Source: Achromobacter xylosoxidans A8 (GTDB taxonomy: Bacteria > Pseudomonadota > Gammaproteobacteria > Burkholderiales > Burkholderiaceae_B). From it: a stretch of DNA of 64,000 nt. Both the position numbers and the translations under genes were made by a program. Below are positions 19,228-33,941 of the stretch, one piece after another. Location of the stretch: NCBI RefSeq assembly GCF_000165835.1, contig NC_014640.1, positions 992,001-1,056,000 on the forward strand, written 5' to 3'. Each line of letters opens with the position of its first letter. Position 1 is the stretch's first letter. The notes under the pieces are model-generated. The model was given only the letters and a program-made list of their open reading frames with translations, ran no database searches and was not told where the DNA came from.

Positions 19228-20364
19228 TCAGGTCCGCAGGATTCGGGCTTTCCAATGGCATTCCTGCCATTCTTCGGCCGGGTCGGAATCGTGCACGATT
19301 CCGCCGCCCACGCTGTAGATCCCATGTCCGGCCTGGTCCAGCACCAAGGTGCGGATCGCGACGTTCAGCGAGAAGTCGCCGTCGGGCGCCAGCCAGCCGA
19401 TGCTGCCGCAATACAGGCCGCGCGGCGCCGTCTCCATCTGGCGGATGCGGCGCATGGCCGCCACCTTGGGGGCGCCGGTGATGGAGCCGCAGGGAAACAG
19501 CGCGCGCAGCACGTCTGCAAGCGTAGCCCGCGGCGCCAGCGCCGATACTGTGGAGGTCATGGTCCAGACCGTGGGGTAGCGCTCCAGCGAGAATAGGGCG
19601 TCGACCCGCACCGAGCCCGGCTCGGCCAGCCGGCCCAGGTCGTTGCGCAGCAGGTCCACGATCATCAGGTTTTCGGCGCGGTTCTTTTCGCTGGCGAGCA
19701 GCGCCTGGCCCAGCCGTTCGTCCTCGGCCGGATCGGCGTGGCGCGGGGCCGTGCCTTTCATCGGCCGCGTGGTCAGGCGCGGGCCGTCGCGGCGCACGAA
19801 CAGTTCGGGCGAAAACGACAGTACCGTGCGCTCGCCATCTTCGATGTAGGCGCCGTGCGCCACCGGGTTGCGGGCCGCGATGCGCCGGTACAGCATGGCT
19901 GCGTCGCCCTGGAACTGCAGGTCCAGCGGCTGGGTGTAGTTCACCTGATACAGCTCGCCGTCGCCGATCAGGCCGCGGATGGCGTCGATCTGGCGCACGT
20001 AGTCGGCCTCGGTCATGCGCGGCGCGGGCAGGCTGAGGGCGGCGGGCGCACTGCCGGATTGCGGCGCGTCCCAGGGCGCTTCGTCCTGCTTGCGTTCGAA
20101 CACCAGCGCCGTCAGGCGTGGATTGCCGTCATCGCGCGGCGGCGTCCAGGGGCCGGCGGGCGGCGCCATGGCGGCCTCGGGCAGCAGCCATTCGCCCAGT
20201 TCGTAATCCAGCAAGAGGGCGATCCAGCGGCCCTGCCGCCGCTGCGCCTCGATGGCGGCCAGGGCGGGGGCGACCTCGGCGGCGCAGCGCGCCTCGATCC
20301 GCGAGCACAAGCCCTCGAACCGCAGCGCGCGGCCGGCCAGCCGGTCTTCAAAACGACATTGCAT
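19228..20364 (-). CDS. pabB: Aminodeoxychorismate synthase component I
   Basis: A 378-residue chorismate-binding enzyme. The C-terminal catalytic block is clear: FSPELFVRRDG, TRPMKGTAPR, ENLMIVDLLRNDLGR, PCGSITGAPKVAAMRRIRQMETAPRGLYCGSIGWL and the closing VGGGIVHDSDP. The start at 20364 is chosen because the longer frame overlaps uvrA. It lies 5 nt after the uvrA stop, so it is probably read through from uvrA. The PabB rather than TrpE call rests on the size, the PMKGTAPR motif and the neighbouring PabC-like gene. The glutamine amidotransferase subunit is not in this window. Confidence 0.92.
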   Translation of the reverse strand: MQCRFEDRLAGRALRFEGLCSRIEARCAAEVAPALAAIEAQRRQGRWIALLLDYELGEWLLPEAAMAPPAGPWTPPRDDGNPRLTALVFERKQDEAPWDAPQSGSAPAALSLPAPRMTEADYVRQIDAIRGLIGDGELYQVNYTQPLDLQFQGDAAMLYRRIAARNPVAHGAYIEDGERTVLSFSPELFVRRDGPRLTTRPMKGTAPRHADPAEDERLGQALLASEKNRAENLMIVDLLRNDLGRLAEPGSVRVDALFSLERYPTVWTMTSTVSALAPRATLADVLRALFPCGSITGAPKVAAMRRIRQMETAPRGLYCGSIGWLAPDGDFSLNVAIRTLVLDQAGHGIYSVGGGIVHDSDPAEEWQECHWKARILRT

Positions 20365-20369
20365 GCTTC

Positions 20370-26132
<5,763 letters not shown>

Positions 26133-26233
26133 GGACGGTATCGTAGCCTGAGGGGAGAGGCCTGCCCGAGCGACAACCCATCGCTGGTTCCGAGCGCGGC
26201 GATATGGAATAATTGACTATATTGTGAGTCATG

Positions 26234-26250
26234 TGTCCAACATATGGACA
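26234..26250. promoter_or_regulatory. Candidate IclR operator, perfect inverted repeat
   Basis: TGTCCA and TGGACA form a perfect 6-bp inverted repeat around ACATA, 112 nt upstream of the TTG start of the second IclR gene. It lies in an AT-rich stretch of an otherwise GC-rich region. A weaker copy with the same centre lies between the other IclR gene and its CoA-transferase operon (10724-10738). The site probably serves autoregulation and control of iclR-eda-kdgK. Confidence 0.55.
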
Positions 26251-26362
26251 GCCTTGGTGCTCACTAGCTGTACAAATAAACAGTATCGCAGATTCGTCTG
26301 ACATTCGCGCTGTTCGGCTTGCACATTCTGCTGATTCATTGCTAAAGGCTTGCCGCCCTTAG

Positions 26363-27160
26363 TTGGAGACATACTTGCTGGAAACCAAGGTCCCGGGCGC
26401 CGCGGCGTTCGCCAAGTTCATGACGGTGCTGCAGGCGGTGGCGGATGCGCCCCAACCGCCCACGGCCGCGTCGCTGGCGCGCAGCTGCGGCTATCCCCGG
26501 CCCACGGTTTACCGCATCGTCGCCGCCCTGGCCGAGCAGGGCATGGTGGCCGAAACTGGCGGCGCCTACCGCCTGGGGCCGCGCCTGATGTCGCTGGCCA
26601 GCCGGGCCTGGTCGCAGTTCGACCTGCGCGCGGCGCTGGCGCCCGACCTGCAGGCGCTGCGCGACGAAACCGGCGAAACCGTGCACCTGGCCGTGCCTGC
26701 CGGGCTGGAAATGACCTATATCGACAAGCTGGAAAGCCCCGGCCCGGTGCGTATGGCCTCGCGCGTCGGGGCCTCCGTGGCGCTGCACTCCAGCGCCGTC
26801 GGCAAGGCCTACCTGGCGGCGCTGGACGCCGCCGCGCGCGAGCGCCTGCTGCACGATCTGCCCCTGACCGCCCGCATGCCCGGCACCGTGACCAGCCTGC
26901 CCGAACTCCGCGCCCTGCTGGACCTGGCCGCCACGCGCGGCTACGCCACCGACGACGAGGAAAACGAGCCCGGCATCGTCTGCTATGGCGTGGCCTTGTG
27001 CGACGCGGCCGGGCGGCCCGTCGCCGGCGTCAGCGTCAGCACCTTGTTGTTCCGGCGGCGCGACGACCCGCAAGCCGCCTATATCGAACCCTTGCTGCGG
27101 CTGCGCGATGCCGCCGCGGCCAAACTCGCCGTCCTGCCGGTATCGCCCGGCGGCGCCTGA
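26363..27160 (+). CDS. IclR-family regulator of the KDG operon
   Basis: A 265-residue IclR protein. The winged helix is at about residues 12-75 (AKFMTVLQAVADAP...SLARSCGYPRPTVYRIVAALAEQGMV), followed by the effector domain (DLQALRDETGETVHLAVPAGLEMTYIDKLE). The best start is a TTG at 26363, with another TTG four codons later as alternative; I see no ATG in a suitable position. It lies 22 nt upstream of eda and kdgK in the same direction, so it probably represses this operon and is relieved by a sugar-acid intermediate, as KdgR does. Confidence 0.88.
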   Translation: METYLLETKVPGAAAFAKFMTVLQAVADAPQPPTAASLARSCGYPRPTVYRIVAALAEQGMVAETGGAYRLGPRLMSLASRAWSQFDLRAALAPDLQALRDETGETVHLAVPAGLEMTYIDKLESPGPVRMASRVGASVALHSSAVGKAYLAALDAAARERLLHDLPLTARMPGTVTSLPELRALLDLAATRGYATDDEENEPGIVCYGVALCDAAGRPVAGVSVSTLLFRRRDDPQAAYIEPLLRLRDAAAAKLAVLPVSPGGA

Positions 27161-27182
27161 CCGTCTGCCTCCAAGGAATGCC

Positions 27183-27833
27183 ATGACCGCAACCGCAGCC
27201 CCTCTCGCCTCCAAGCTCTCCACCCTGTTGGCCGCCCGGGTCGTCCCCGTGCTGCGCTACACGGACGCCGCCACCGCCGCCTATGCGGCCGAAGTCGCCG
27301 TGGCCGCCGGCTGCACCACGCTGGAGCTGACCTGGACCATCCCCGGCGTCACCGATCTGCTGCGGGCGCTGCGCGACAAGCACGGCAGCGCGCTGCTGTT
27401 GGGCGTGGGCACGGTGCTGGACGAGCAGCAGGCGCGCGAGGCCCTGGTCGCGGGCGCGGACTTCCTGGTGTCGCCGGCGCTGGCCACCGACATCGTCGAC
27501 CTGGCGCACGCGGCCGACGCGCTCTGCCTGCTGGGCGCCTTCACGCCCACCGAAGTGCTGGCGGCGCGCCGCGCCGGCGTGGACGTGGTGAAGATCTTCC
27601 CCGCGGATACGGGCGGCCCCAAGCACCTGGCGGCGCTGAAGTCCGTCTACCCGGACACCATCTTCTGCCCCACGGGCGGCGTCACCCAGGACAACATGGG
27701 CGCGTACTTCGCCGCCGGCGCCGCCATCGTCGGCATCGGCAGCAACCTCTATGACAAGGCGGCCTTCGCCGCCCGCGACACCGCCGCGCTGGTGGCGCAG
27801 ATCGGCCGTACCCGGGAGGCCGCCCATGGCTGA
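27183..27833 (+). CDS. eda: 2-Dehydro-3-deoxy-phosphogluconate aldolase
   Basis: A 216-residue KDPG/KHG aldolase, a class I aldolase that splits KDPG into pyruvate and glyceraldehyde-3-phosphate. The Schiff-base Lys is in VDVVKIFPADTGGPKHL near residue 137, the general-base Glu is in CTTLELTW near 45, and the phosphate-binding FCPTGGV lies near 162. The ATG at 27183 follows AAGGAA closely. The gene overlaps the following kinase gene by 8 nt, so the two enzymes are made together and act in sequence on 2-keto-3-deoxygluconate. Confidence 0.93.
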   Translation: MTATAAPLASKLSTLLAARVVPVLRYTDAATAAYAAEVAVAAGCTTLELTWTIPGVTDLLRALRDKHGSALLLGVGTVLDEQQAREALVAGADFLVSPALATDIVDLAHAADALCLLGAFTPTEVLAARRAGVDVVKIFPADTGGPKHLAALKSVYPDTIFCPTGGVTQDNMGAYFAAGAAIVGIGSNLYDKAAFAARDTAALVAQIGRTREAAHG

Positions 27834-28758
27834 TTTCGATATCGTCGCGCTGGGCGAGCCGCTGGTCGAACTGAACCAGACACACCAGGACCAGCGGCAA
27901 TACCTGCAGGGCTTCGGCGGCGACACCTCCAACGCCGTGATCGCCGCGGCGCGGCAGGGCGCAAGCTGCGCCTATCTGACGCGTGTCGGCAACGACGCCT
28001 TCGGCCAGCAGTTCCTGGACTTGTGGCGGGCCGAGGGCGTGGACACCTCGGGCGTGCAGGTGGACGAGCAGGCGCATACCGGCCTGTATTTCGTGCAGCA
28101 CGGCCCGGACGGCCATGCCTTCAGTTATTTGCGCCGCGGTTCGGCTGCGAGCCTGATGACGCCGGCCAGCCTGGACTCGGGCCTGATCGAACGCGCCCGC
28201 TACCTGCACGTGTCGGGCATCAGCCTGGCGATCAGCACCAGCGCCTGCGACACTGTCTTCGCCGCCATCGAGCGCGCGCATGCGGCCGGGGTCCAGGTCA
28301 GCCTGGATTCGAACCTGCGGCTGCGCTTGTGGCCGGTGGACCGCGCCCGCGCCGTGCTGCGCGAGACCATGCGCACGGCCGACCTGTTCCTGCCCAGCAT
28401 GGACGACATGCAGCACCTGACCGGCAACGACGACCCGGAACGCACGCTGGACTGGATCCGTGACGCCGGCGCCACTGGCGTGGTGGTGCTGAAGCTGGGC
28501 AAGGACGGGTCCATCATCGACGACGGCCGCCAGCGTATCCCGGTGGCGGCCTTGCGCGTGGAAGCGGTGGACGCGACCGGTGCGGGCGACTGCTTTGCGG
28601 GCAGCCTGCTGGCGCGCCGCTGCCAGGGCGATTCCTGGGAGGATGCGGTGCGTTATGCCAACGCGGCTGCGGCCCTGTCCACCCTGGGATACGGCGCGGT
28701 GGATCCGCTGCCGCGCAAGGAGCAGGTCCTGGAACGGCTGAAGAGCATTTCGGGCTGA
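27826..28758 (+). CDS. kdgK: 2-Keto-3-deoxygluconate kinase, PfkB family
   Basis: A 310-residue PfkB-type sugar kinase. The C-terminal signature DATGAGDCFAGSLLARR near residue 248 holds the catalytic Asp and anion hole. The N-terminal LQGFGGDTSNAVIAAARQGASCAYLTRVG is the substrate-side signature. Pairing with eda supports 2-keto-3-deoxygluconate as substrate: phosphorylation to KDPG, then cleavage by the aldolase. The start overlaps eda and is preceded by GGGAGG. Another 2-keto-3-deoxy sugar acid cannot be excluded. Confidence 0.9.
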   Translation: MADFDIVALGEPLVELNQTHQDQRQYLQGFGGDTSNAVIAAARQGASCAYLTRVGNDAFGQQFLDLWRAEGVDTSGVQVDEQAHTGLYFVQHGPDGHAFSYLRRGSAASLMTPASLDSGLIERARYLHVSGISLAISTSACDTVFAAIERAHAAGVQVSLDSNLRLRLWPVDRARAVLRETMRTADLFLPSMDDMQHLTGNDDPERTLDWIRDAGATGVVVLKLGKDGSIIDDGRQRIPVAALRVEAVDATGAGDCFAGSLLARRCQGDSWEDAVRYANAAAALSTLGYGAVDPLPRKEQVLERLKSISG

Positions 28759-28897
28759 CCAGGATGCGGTCTGGGCAGGGCTGCTGCTTGCCCAGGGCGG
28801 TAGGGGGGAGATGCGCCCCTTATTTCATCGCGCGGGGCGGAAGCGTGGCGGAAACGCTGCATTTTCGCGCCATTGGCGCGGCCCGCGCATTTCAGGC

Positions 28898-28903
28898 TAA
28901 AAT
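28898..28903 (+). promoter_or_regulatory. Possible -10 element of the small basic protein gene
   Basis: TAAAAT lies 80 nt upstream of the start codon at 28984, in a pocket that is less GC-rich. A possible -35 (TTGGCG at 28873-28878) is 19 nt upstream, a rather long spacer, and overlaps a small hairpin (CGCGCC-ATT-GGCGCG). This is a by-eye suggestion only. Confidence 0.3.
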
Positions 28904-28983
28904 GCCAAGTTACCCGAATTTTCCGCCAGCCCAGTATCCGGTTGTGCGGGCTTCACTACCGCAAATTCAACAGGAGAATCAAC

Positions 28984-29112
28984 ATGGCTGAACGCAAACG
29001 CGTGCGTCGCAACACCCTGGAACGTCGTTGCCTGGGCAAGGCTTTCAAGCGCTTGTTCGTCAAGTCGCCCAAGGGTGTGTTCAAGATGCTGGAAAAGATC
29101 AAGCGCGTCTAA
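28984..29112 (+). CDS. Very small, highly basic protein of unknown function
   Basis: A 42-residue protein with 16 Lys/Arg and only three acidic residues. It has a strong ribosome site (AGGAG, 8 nt before ATG), its own upstream region and a strong intrinsic terminator just after, so it looks like a real single-gene transcript. The sequence alternates basic and hydrophobic residues after about position 18 (GKAFKRLFVKSPKGVFKMLEKI), suggesting one amphipathic helix. The charge fits binding to RNA, ribosomes or acidic membrane lipids. I do not recognise a family. Confidence 0.75.
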   Translation: MAERKRVRRNTLERRCLGKAFKRLFVKSPKGVFKMLEKIKRV

Positions 29113-29123
29113 TCGACGTGTCC

Positions 29124-29184
29124 GGCCGGGGCCAGCCCCGGCCCGATCGAAAAAACCCGCCGGTGCGCCGCGCGGGTTTTTTTT
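29124..29184 (+). terminator. Intrinsic terminator after the small basic gene
   Basis: A first GC-rich stem (GGCCGGGGC/GCCCCGGCC, 29124-29143) is followed by AAAAACCCGC at 29151-29160, which pairs with GCGGG plus the eight-T run at 29172-29184. The A run before and T run after allow termination in both directions, so it may also serve the convergent LysR gene. Confidence 0.85.
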
Positions 29185-29234
29185 CGTCTTGCTCCCGGTT
29201 CTGGCCCGGGGCTTGCCGCAAGCGCCGATCCTGC

Positions 29235-30203
29235 TTATTTCTTGTCCTGCGGCGGACCGAGCTTGGGCCGGATGAAATCCATGAAGGCCCGGGTCTTGGC
29301 AGGCTGGATGCTGGAAGGGTAGACCACGAAGATCGAGATTGGATCCACCGACCAGCCCGGCAGCACCCGCTTGAGCGAATTGCGCTCGATGATGGGTTCC
29401 AGCGCCAGGCAGTGCGGCATGCGCGTAATGGCCAGGTCCAGGCCGGCCAGCGTGCCCGCGATGCTCATATTGTTGGCCGCCAGATGGCCGCTGACCGGCA
29501 CGCGTTCGCTGACCGCGCCGCGCCGCAGAGTCCAGTGCGAATGCGCCTCGTCGATGGTGGTGCGCAGGCATTGGTGCTGGGTCAGATCGGCCGGGGTCTT
29601 GGGTTCGCCATGGCGTTCCAGGTAGCGGTCAGAGGCATACAGGAAGTTGTCCAGGGAGACCAGTTCCTGCACCACCGCCCCGCCATGCAGGCCGCGGTTG
29701 CCGTTGAGGTCGGCCGCGCCAGCCGTCGCCAGCGGATAGTCGGCGTTGCTGCCGAAGCGCAGCACGATGTCGAACGGCGTGCCCTGCGCGTCGGAGGCCG
29801 TCATCATGCTCAGATCGAACTCGCACTCCACTTCGGGATAGCGATCCGTGAAGTCATTGATGGTTTCCGGCAACAGCCAGATCGCCAGGCTGTAAGGCAT
29901 GGATACCCGCAGGTTGCCGGACGGACCGCCGGACAGCGATTGCAGTTGCTCATGCGCCAGGCGGGCCTCGTCGATCAGGCCCTGGCAGCGCCGCATATAG
30001 GCGGCGCCGGCTTCCGTGAGATCCAGGCGGCGCGTGTTGCGGTTGATCAGACGCAAGCCGATGGCGCGTTCCAACTCATTGATCCGACGCGACAAAGTCG
30101 AGGTCGGCATATTCAGCGCGCGCGCAGCCAGACTGAAGCTTTTACGCTTGGCAACCTCGACGAACAAGGCGATGTCATTGAGCTGGACGGTCGACGCTTC
30201 CAT
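29235..30203 (-). CDS. LysR-family transcriptional regulator
   Basis: A 322-residue LysR regulator. The N-terminus VQLNDIALFVEVAKRKSFSLAARALNMPTSTLSRRINELERAIGLRLINRNTRRLDLTEAG is the usual helix-turn-helix. The effector domain follows from about residue 95 (GNLRVSMPYSLAIWLLPETINDF). This type often controls a neighbouring operon, but here the divergent neighbour is a glycosyltransferase gene, so the target is unclear. I start at the ATG at 30203; an ATG two codons upstream is equally possible. Confidence 0.9.
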   Translation of the reverse strand: MEASTVQLNDIALFVEVAKRKSFSLAARALNMPTSTLSRRINELERAIGLRLINRNTRRLDLTEAGAAYMRRCQGLIDEARLAHEQLQSLSGGPSGNLRVSMPYSLAIWLLPETINDFTDRYPEVECEFDLSMMTASDAQGTPFDIVLRFGSNADYPLATAGAADLNGNRGLHGGAVVQELVSLDNFLYASDRYLERHGEPKTPADLTQHQCLRTTIDEAHSHWTLRRGAVSERVPVSGHLAANNMSIAGTLAGLDLAITRMPHCLALEPIIERNSLKRVLPGWSVDPISIFVVYPSSIQPAKTRAFMDFIRPKLGPPQDKK

Positions 30204-30426
30204 GGGCATTCCGGTTTTGGCCGCCCGAGTGTACGCCACTACGGAACGCGTTCCCAAGATTGGCGCGGCTCCCGATGTTGTACGAATCTCGGTTTTGTCA
30301 GATTTGATTGCAAATTTGAGCGTCTCGGGGCCGGTTCGCGCGGGCATATCCCCTAAACTTCAGGCGAAAACACCAAAACCAAGACCGCAGCGCTTGCATG
30401 ACGCATCGCAAAGGGGCTCAGTGGGC

Positions 30427-31362
30427 ATGACCGACACACCAACTTTTTTCACTGTTTTAACGCCCACCTACAACCGGGCGGGCACGCTCCATCGGGTATA
30501 TGAATCCCTTTCCCGGCAGACGTTCCGGGATTTCGAATGGGTGGTGGTGGACGACGGTTCCACCGACAATACCCACGAGTCCATCCTGGAGTGGCAGGCG
30601 CGCGCCGATTTTCCGATCCGTTATTTCTGGCAGAACAACCGCCACAAGAAAACCGCCTTCAACCGCGGCGTGCGCGAGGCGCACGGCGAACTCATCGTCG
30701 GCCTGGACAGCGACGACGAAATGCCGCCCGACGCCCTGGCCACGTTCAAGGCGGCCTGGGACAGCATTCCGCCGGCACGGCGCGAATCCTACGTGGCCGT
30801 GACCGGCCTGTGCGCGCGTCCTGACGGCAGCATCGTCGGCGACCGCTACCCGCAGGACGTGTTCGACAGCACGGCCGTGGACGTCTATTTCCGCTATCGC
30901 ATCAAGGGCGAGAAGTTCGGCTGTATGCGCACCGACATTCTCAGGAAATATCCCTTCCCCGAGGATGTCGCCGGCTTCGTGCCCGAAAGCCTGGTGTGGT
31001 GGGCAATCGCGCGAGCGGGTTATCTCAGCCGCTTCATCAACCGCGTGGTGCGTACCTACCACGACACGCCTGGCGGCCTGAGCCAGGGCGCGGTCTCGGT
31101 GGGCAACAATGCCCAGGGCCTGTACCTGCTGGCCTGGGACATGCTGCAGCACCATCTGGAATTCTTCCGCTACCGGCCGCGCGAGTTCATCATGGCCGCA
31201 GCGCGCTATACCCGCTTCCGGCTGCATCTGAAGCACTCCGGGGTGGCGACGGCGGTGCAGGCCTACAAGCTGACCAACCCTGCGGCGAAGTTCATGGTGG
31301 CGGCCATGTGGCCGCTGGGTTACGCCCTGTACCGTCGCGACCGGCGCCGCGGCGTCGCCTAG
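30427..31362 (+). CDS. Family 2 glycosyltransferase
   Basis: A 311-residue GT-A fold glycosyltransferase. TVLTPTYNRAGTLHRVYESLSRQTFRDFEWVVVDDGSTDNT at the N-terminus binds the nucleotide sugar, and VGLDSDDEMPPDAL near residue 97 is the DXD-like metal site. There is no clear membrane anchor until a weak hydrophobic stretch at the C-terminus (AAKFMVAAMWPLGYALY). A role in surface polysaccharide or glycolipid assembly is likely, but no other glycan genes are nearby, so donor and acceptor are unknown. An in-frame GTG lies two codons upstream. Confidence 0.88.
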   Translation: MTDTPTFFTVLTPTYNRAGTLHRVYESLSRQTFRDFEWVVVDDGSTDNTHESILEWQARADFPIRYFWQNNRHKKTAFNRGVREAHGELIVGLDSDDEMPPDALATFKAAWDSIPPARRESYVAVTGLCARPDGSIVGDRYPQDVFDSTAVDVYFRYRIKGEKFGCMRTDILRKYPFPEDVAGFVPESLVWWAIARAGYLSRFINRVVRTYHDTPGGLSQGAVSVGNNAQGLYLLAWDMLQHHLEFFRYRPREFIMAAARYTRFRLHLKHSGVATAVQAYKLTNPAAKFMVAAMWPLGYALYRRDRRRGVA

Positions 31363-31398
31363 GGGCCGCCGCGCAGGCAAGCCCCCGCAGGCGTTGCA

Positions 31399-32151
31399 TT
31401 ACGCAGGCGCCGCGGCGGACGCCCCATGCCCCAGTCCCAGATACACCTCGACCACGCGCGGATCCTCCGCCACCTGGGCGGCCGGGCCTTCCAGCGTGAC
31501 GGCGCCGGTTTCCAGTACATAGGCGTAATCGGCCACCTGTAGCGCGGCGCGGGCGTTCTGTTCGATCAGCAAGATCGACACGCCCATTTCGCGCAGGCGC
31601 GCGACGATGCGGAACACTTCGCGCACGATGCGCGGCGCCAGGCCCAGGCTGGGCTCGTCCAGCATCAGCAGCTTGGGCTTGGCCATCAGCGCGCGGCCCA
31701 CCGCCAGCATCTGGCGTTCGCCGCCGGACAGCGTGCCTGACAGCTGGGCGCGGCGTTCCTTCAAGCGCGGAAACAGCTCATAGACTTCGGCCAGCGTCTG
31801 GTCCTGGTCGCGCAAGCCGCAGCGGAAACGATGGAACGCGCCCAGCATCAGGTTGTCTTCCACCGTCATCTCGGCAAACAGTTCGCGCTTTTCGGGCACC
31901 AGGTTCATGCCGGCCGCCACCATTTCCTCGATCTCGGCGTGCTCCTGCGGCTTGCCGCCGAAGACGATCTGGCCGCTGGACGGCAGCACGCCCATGATGG
32001 CCGACAGCAGGGTGGTCTTGCCGGCGCCGTTGGGGCCGATCACGGTCACGATCTGGCCCTCGCCCACTGCCAGGCTGACGCCCGATATGGCTTCGATCTT
32101 GTCGTAGGCCACGCGCAGGTCGCGCACTTCCAGCAAATTCGCGCTCATCAT
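31399..32151 (-). CDS. livF: Branched-chain amino acid-type ABC transporter ATPase (LivF)
   Basis: A 250-residue LivF-type ATPase. Walker A is GPNGAGKTT near residue 40, the signature is LSGGERQMLAVGRAL near 142, Walker B is LLMLDEPSLGLAP, and the switch His region reads LLIEQN as usual in LivF. It ends the transporter part of the catabolic locus and overlaps the LivM-LivG fusion gene by ATGA. Liv-type importers handle branched-chain amino acids but also aromatic acids and amides. Here the neighbouring catabolic genes suggest an aromatic substrate. Confidence 0.92.
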   Translation of the reverse strand: MMSANLLEVRDLRVAYDKIEAISGVSLAVGEGQIVTVIGPNGAGKTTLLSAIMGVLPSSGQIVFGGKPQEHAEIEEMVAAGMNLVPEKRELFAEMTVEDNLMLGAFHRFRCGLRDQDQTLAEVYELFPRLKERRAQLSGTLSGGERQMLAVGRALMAKPKLLMLDEPSLGLAPRIVREVFRIVARLREMGVSILLIEQNARAALQVADYAYVLETGAVTLEGPAAQVAEDPRVVEVYLGLGHGASAAAPA

Positions 32152-33941
32152 TCCACTCCGCCCAGATAGGCTTCAAGCACCGCGGGGTTGTTCTGGATCT
32201 CGCCGGGCAGGCCCTCGGCGATTTTTTCGCCGAAGTCCATGACCACCACGCGGTCCACCAGCCCCATCACGAAGTCCATGTCGTGCTCAACCAGCAGGAT
32301 GGCCATGCCCTCGGCGCGCAGCTTCTTCAGCAATTCGGCCAGCTCGCATTTTTCCTGGTAGCGCAGGCCGGCGGCCGGCTCGTCCAGCAACAGGATGCAG
32401 GGATCGGACGCCAGCGCGCGGGCGATTTCCAGGATGCGCTGCTGCCCCAGGGCCAGCGAACCGGCCTCATCGTGCAGATGCTTGCCCAGGCCCACGCGCT
32501 CGACCTGGCGCGCGGCTTCGGCCAGCAGGCGCGCCTCTTCGGCGCGGTCCAGCCGCCACGCGGCCGGCAGCACGCCGCGGTGGCCGCGCAGGTGCGCGCC
32601 GATGGCCACGTTTTCCAGCACGCTCATGCGGCCCAGCAGGCGCACGTGCTGGAAGGTGCGCGACAGGCCCAGCCGCGCGATGCGGCGCGCGCCGGCGCCG
32701 GCCACGGAATGGCCCAGCAGCGTCACCGTGCCCGAGGTCGGCGTGTCCACGCCGGAGATCTGGTTGAACATGGTGCTCTTGCCGGCGCCGTTGGGGCCGA
32801 TCAACGCCAGGATTTCGCCGGCGCGGATTTCCAGGTTCATGGCGTTGTTGGCGACCAGGCCGCCGAACTTGCGGGTCACGTCCACGGCCTTGAGCACCAC
32901 TTCGCCGCGTGGCGGCATGGGCTTGCGCGGCAGCGGCTCTGCGTTCAGGTCCAGCTTGCGCTGCTGCTTCTTCACTGGCACGCAGCGGGTCAGCACCGGC
33001 CACAGCCCGCTGCGGGCGCGATGCAACAGCAGCACCATGCCGAAGCCGAACACGATGACCTCGAAGTTGCCGGTCTGGCCCAGCAGCTTGGGCATCCAGT
33101 CCTGCAGCCATTGCTTGAGCACGGTGAACACGCCCGCGCCGACCAGCGCGCCCCAGACCTGTCCCGCGCCGCCGATGACGGTCATGAACAGGTACTCGAT
33201 GCCCATCTGCAAGCCGAAGGGGTTGGGGTTCACGAAGCGCTGCATGTGCGCATACAGCCAGCCCGAGGCGCAGGCTTGCAGCGCCGCGATGATGAAGATC
33301 ACCATGCGCGAGCGGGCGGTGTCCACGCCCATGGACTCGGCCATCACGCGGCCGCCCTTGAGCGCGCGGATGGCGCGGCCCTCGCGCGAATCCAGCAGGT
33401 TCTGCGTCGACCACACGGCCACCAGCAGGAAGGCCCAGATCAGGTAGTAGATGTTGTCGCCCTGGTTCAGCGTCCAGCCGAACAGGCTGATGGCGGGAAT
33501 GTCCGGAATGCCGGTATGGCCGCCCAGGCCCTCGACCGAGCCGAAGACGAAGTACAGCGACAGGCCCCAGGCGATCGTGCCCAGCGGCAGGAAATGGCCC
33601 GACAGCTTCAGCGTGATCGCGCCCAGCAAGTAGGCAATGACCACGGTCAGCGCCAGTCCGGCCAGCAAGGTCAGCCACGGCGATGCGCCCAGCCAGGCCA
33701 GCCAGGACGGCAGCGTGTCCGCGCGGGTGGTCAGCAGTGCGGTGGTGTAGGCGCCCACGCCCACGAAGGCGGCCTGCCCGAAGCTGGTCAGGCCGCCGAC
33801 GCCGGTCAGCAGCACCAGGCCCAGCGCCACCATGGCGTACAGGCCGATGTAGTTCAGCAGCGTGACGTAGAACGGCGGCAGCGCCAGCGGCGCCAAGGCC
33901 AGCAGCGCCAGGAAGGCGAGGAGGATGTGGCGCGGGTTCAT
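32148..33941 (-). CDS. Fused permease-ATPase of a Liv-type transporter (LivM-LivG)
   Basis: A 597-residue natural fusion. Residues 1 to about 320 are a LivM permease ([49 protein letters not shown] as the coupling helix region). After a linker of about 25 residues comes a LivG ATPase (Walker [10 protein letters not shown] near 380, [41 protein letters not shown]). The start at 33941 overlaps the LivH stop as ATGA. Fusing LivM to LivG fixes one ATPase to one permease half, with LivF serving the LivH side. Confidence 0.93.
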   Translation of the reverse strand: MNPRHILLAFLALLALAPLALPPFYVTLLNYIGLYAMVALGLVLLTGVGGLTSFGQAAFVGVGAYTTALLTTRADTLPSWLAWLGASPWLTLLAGLALTVVIAYLLGAITLKLSGHFLPLGTIAWGLSLYFVFGSVEGLGGHTGIPDIPAISLFGWTLNQGDNIYYLIWAFLLVAVWSTQNLLDSREGRAIRALKGGRVMAESMGVDTARSRMVIFIIAALQACASGWLYAHMQRFVNPNPFGLQMGIEYLFMTVIGGAGQVWGALVGAGVFTVLKQWLQDWMPKLLGQTGNFEVIVFGFGMVLLLHRARSGLWPVLTRCVPVKKQQRKLDLNAEPLPRKPMPPRGEVVLKAVDVTRKFGGLVANNAMNLEIRAGEILALIGPNGAGKSTMFNQISGVDTPTSGTVTLLGHSVAGAGARRIARLGLSRTFQHVRLLGRMSVLENVAIGAHLRGHRGVLPAAWRLDRAEEARLLAEAARQVERVGLGKHLHDEAGSLALGQQRILEIARALASDPCILLLDEPAAGLRYQEKCELAELLKKLRAEGMAILLVEHDMDFVMGLVDRVVVMDFGEKIAEGLPGEIQNNPAVLEAYLGGVE

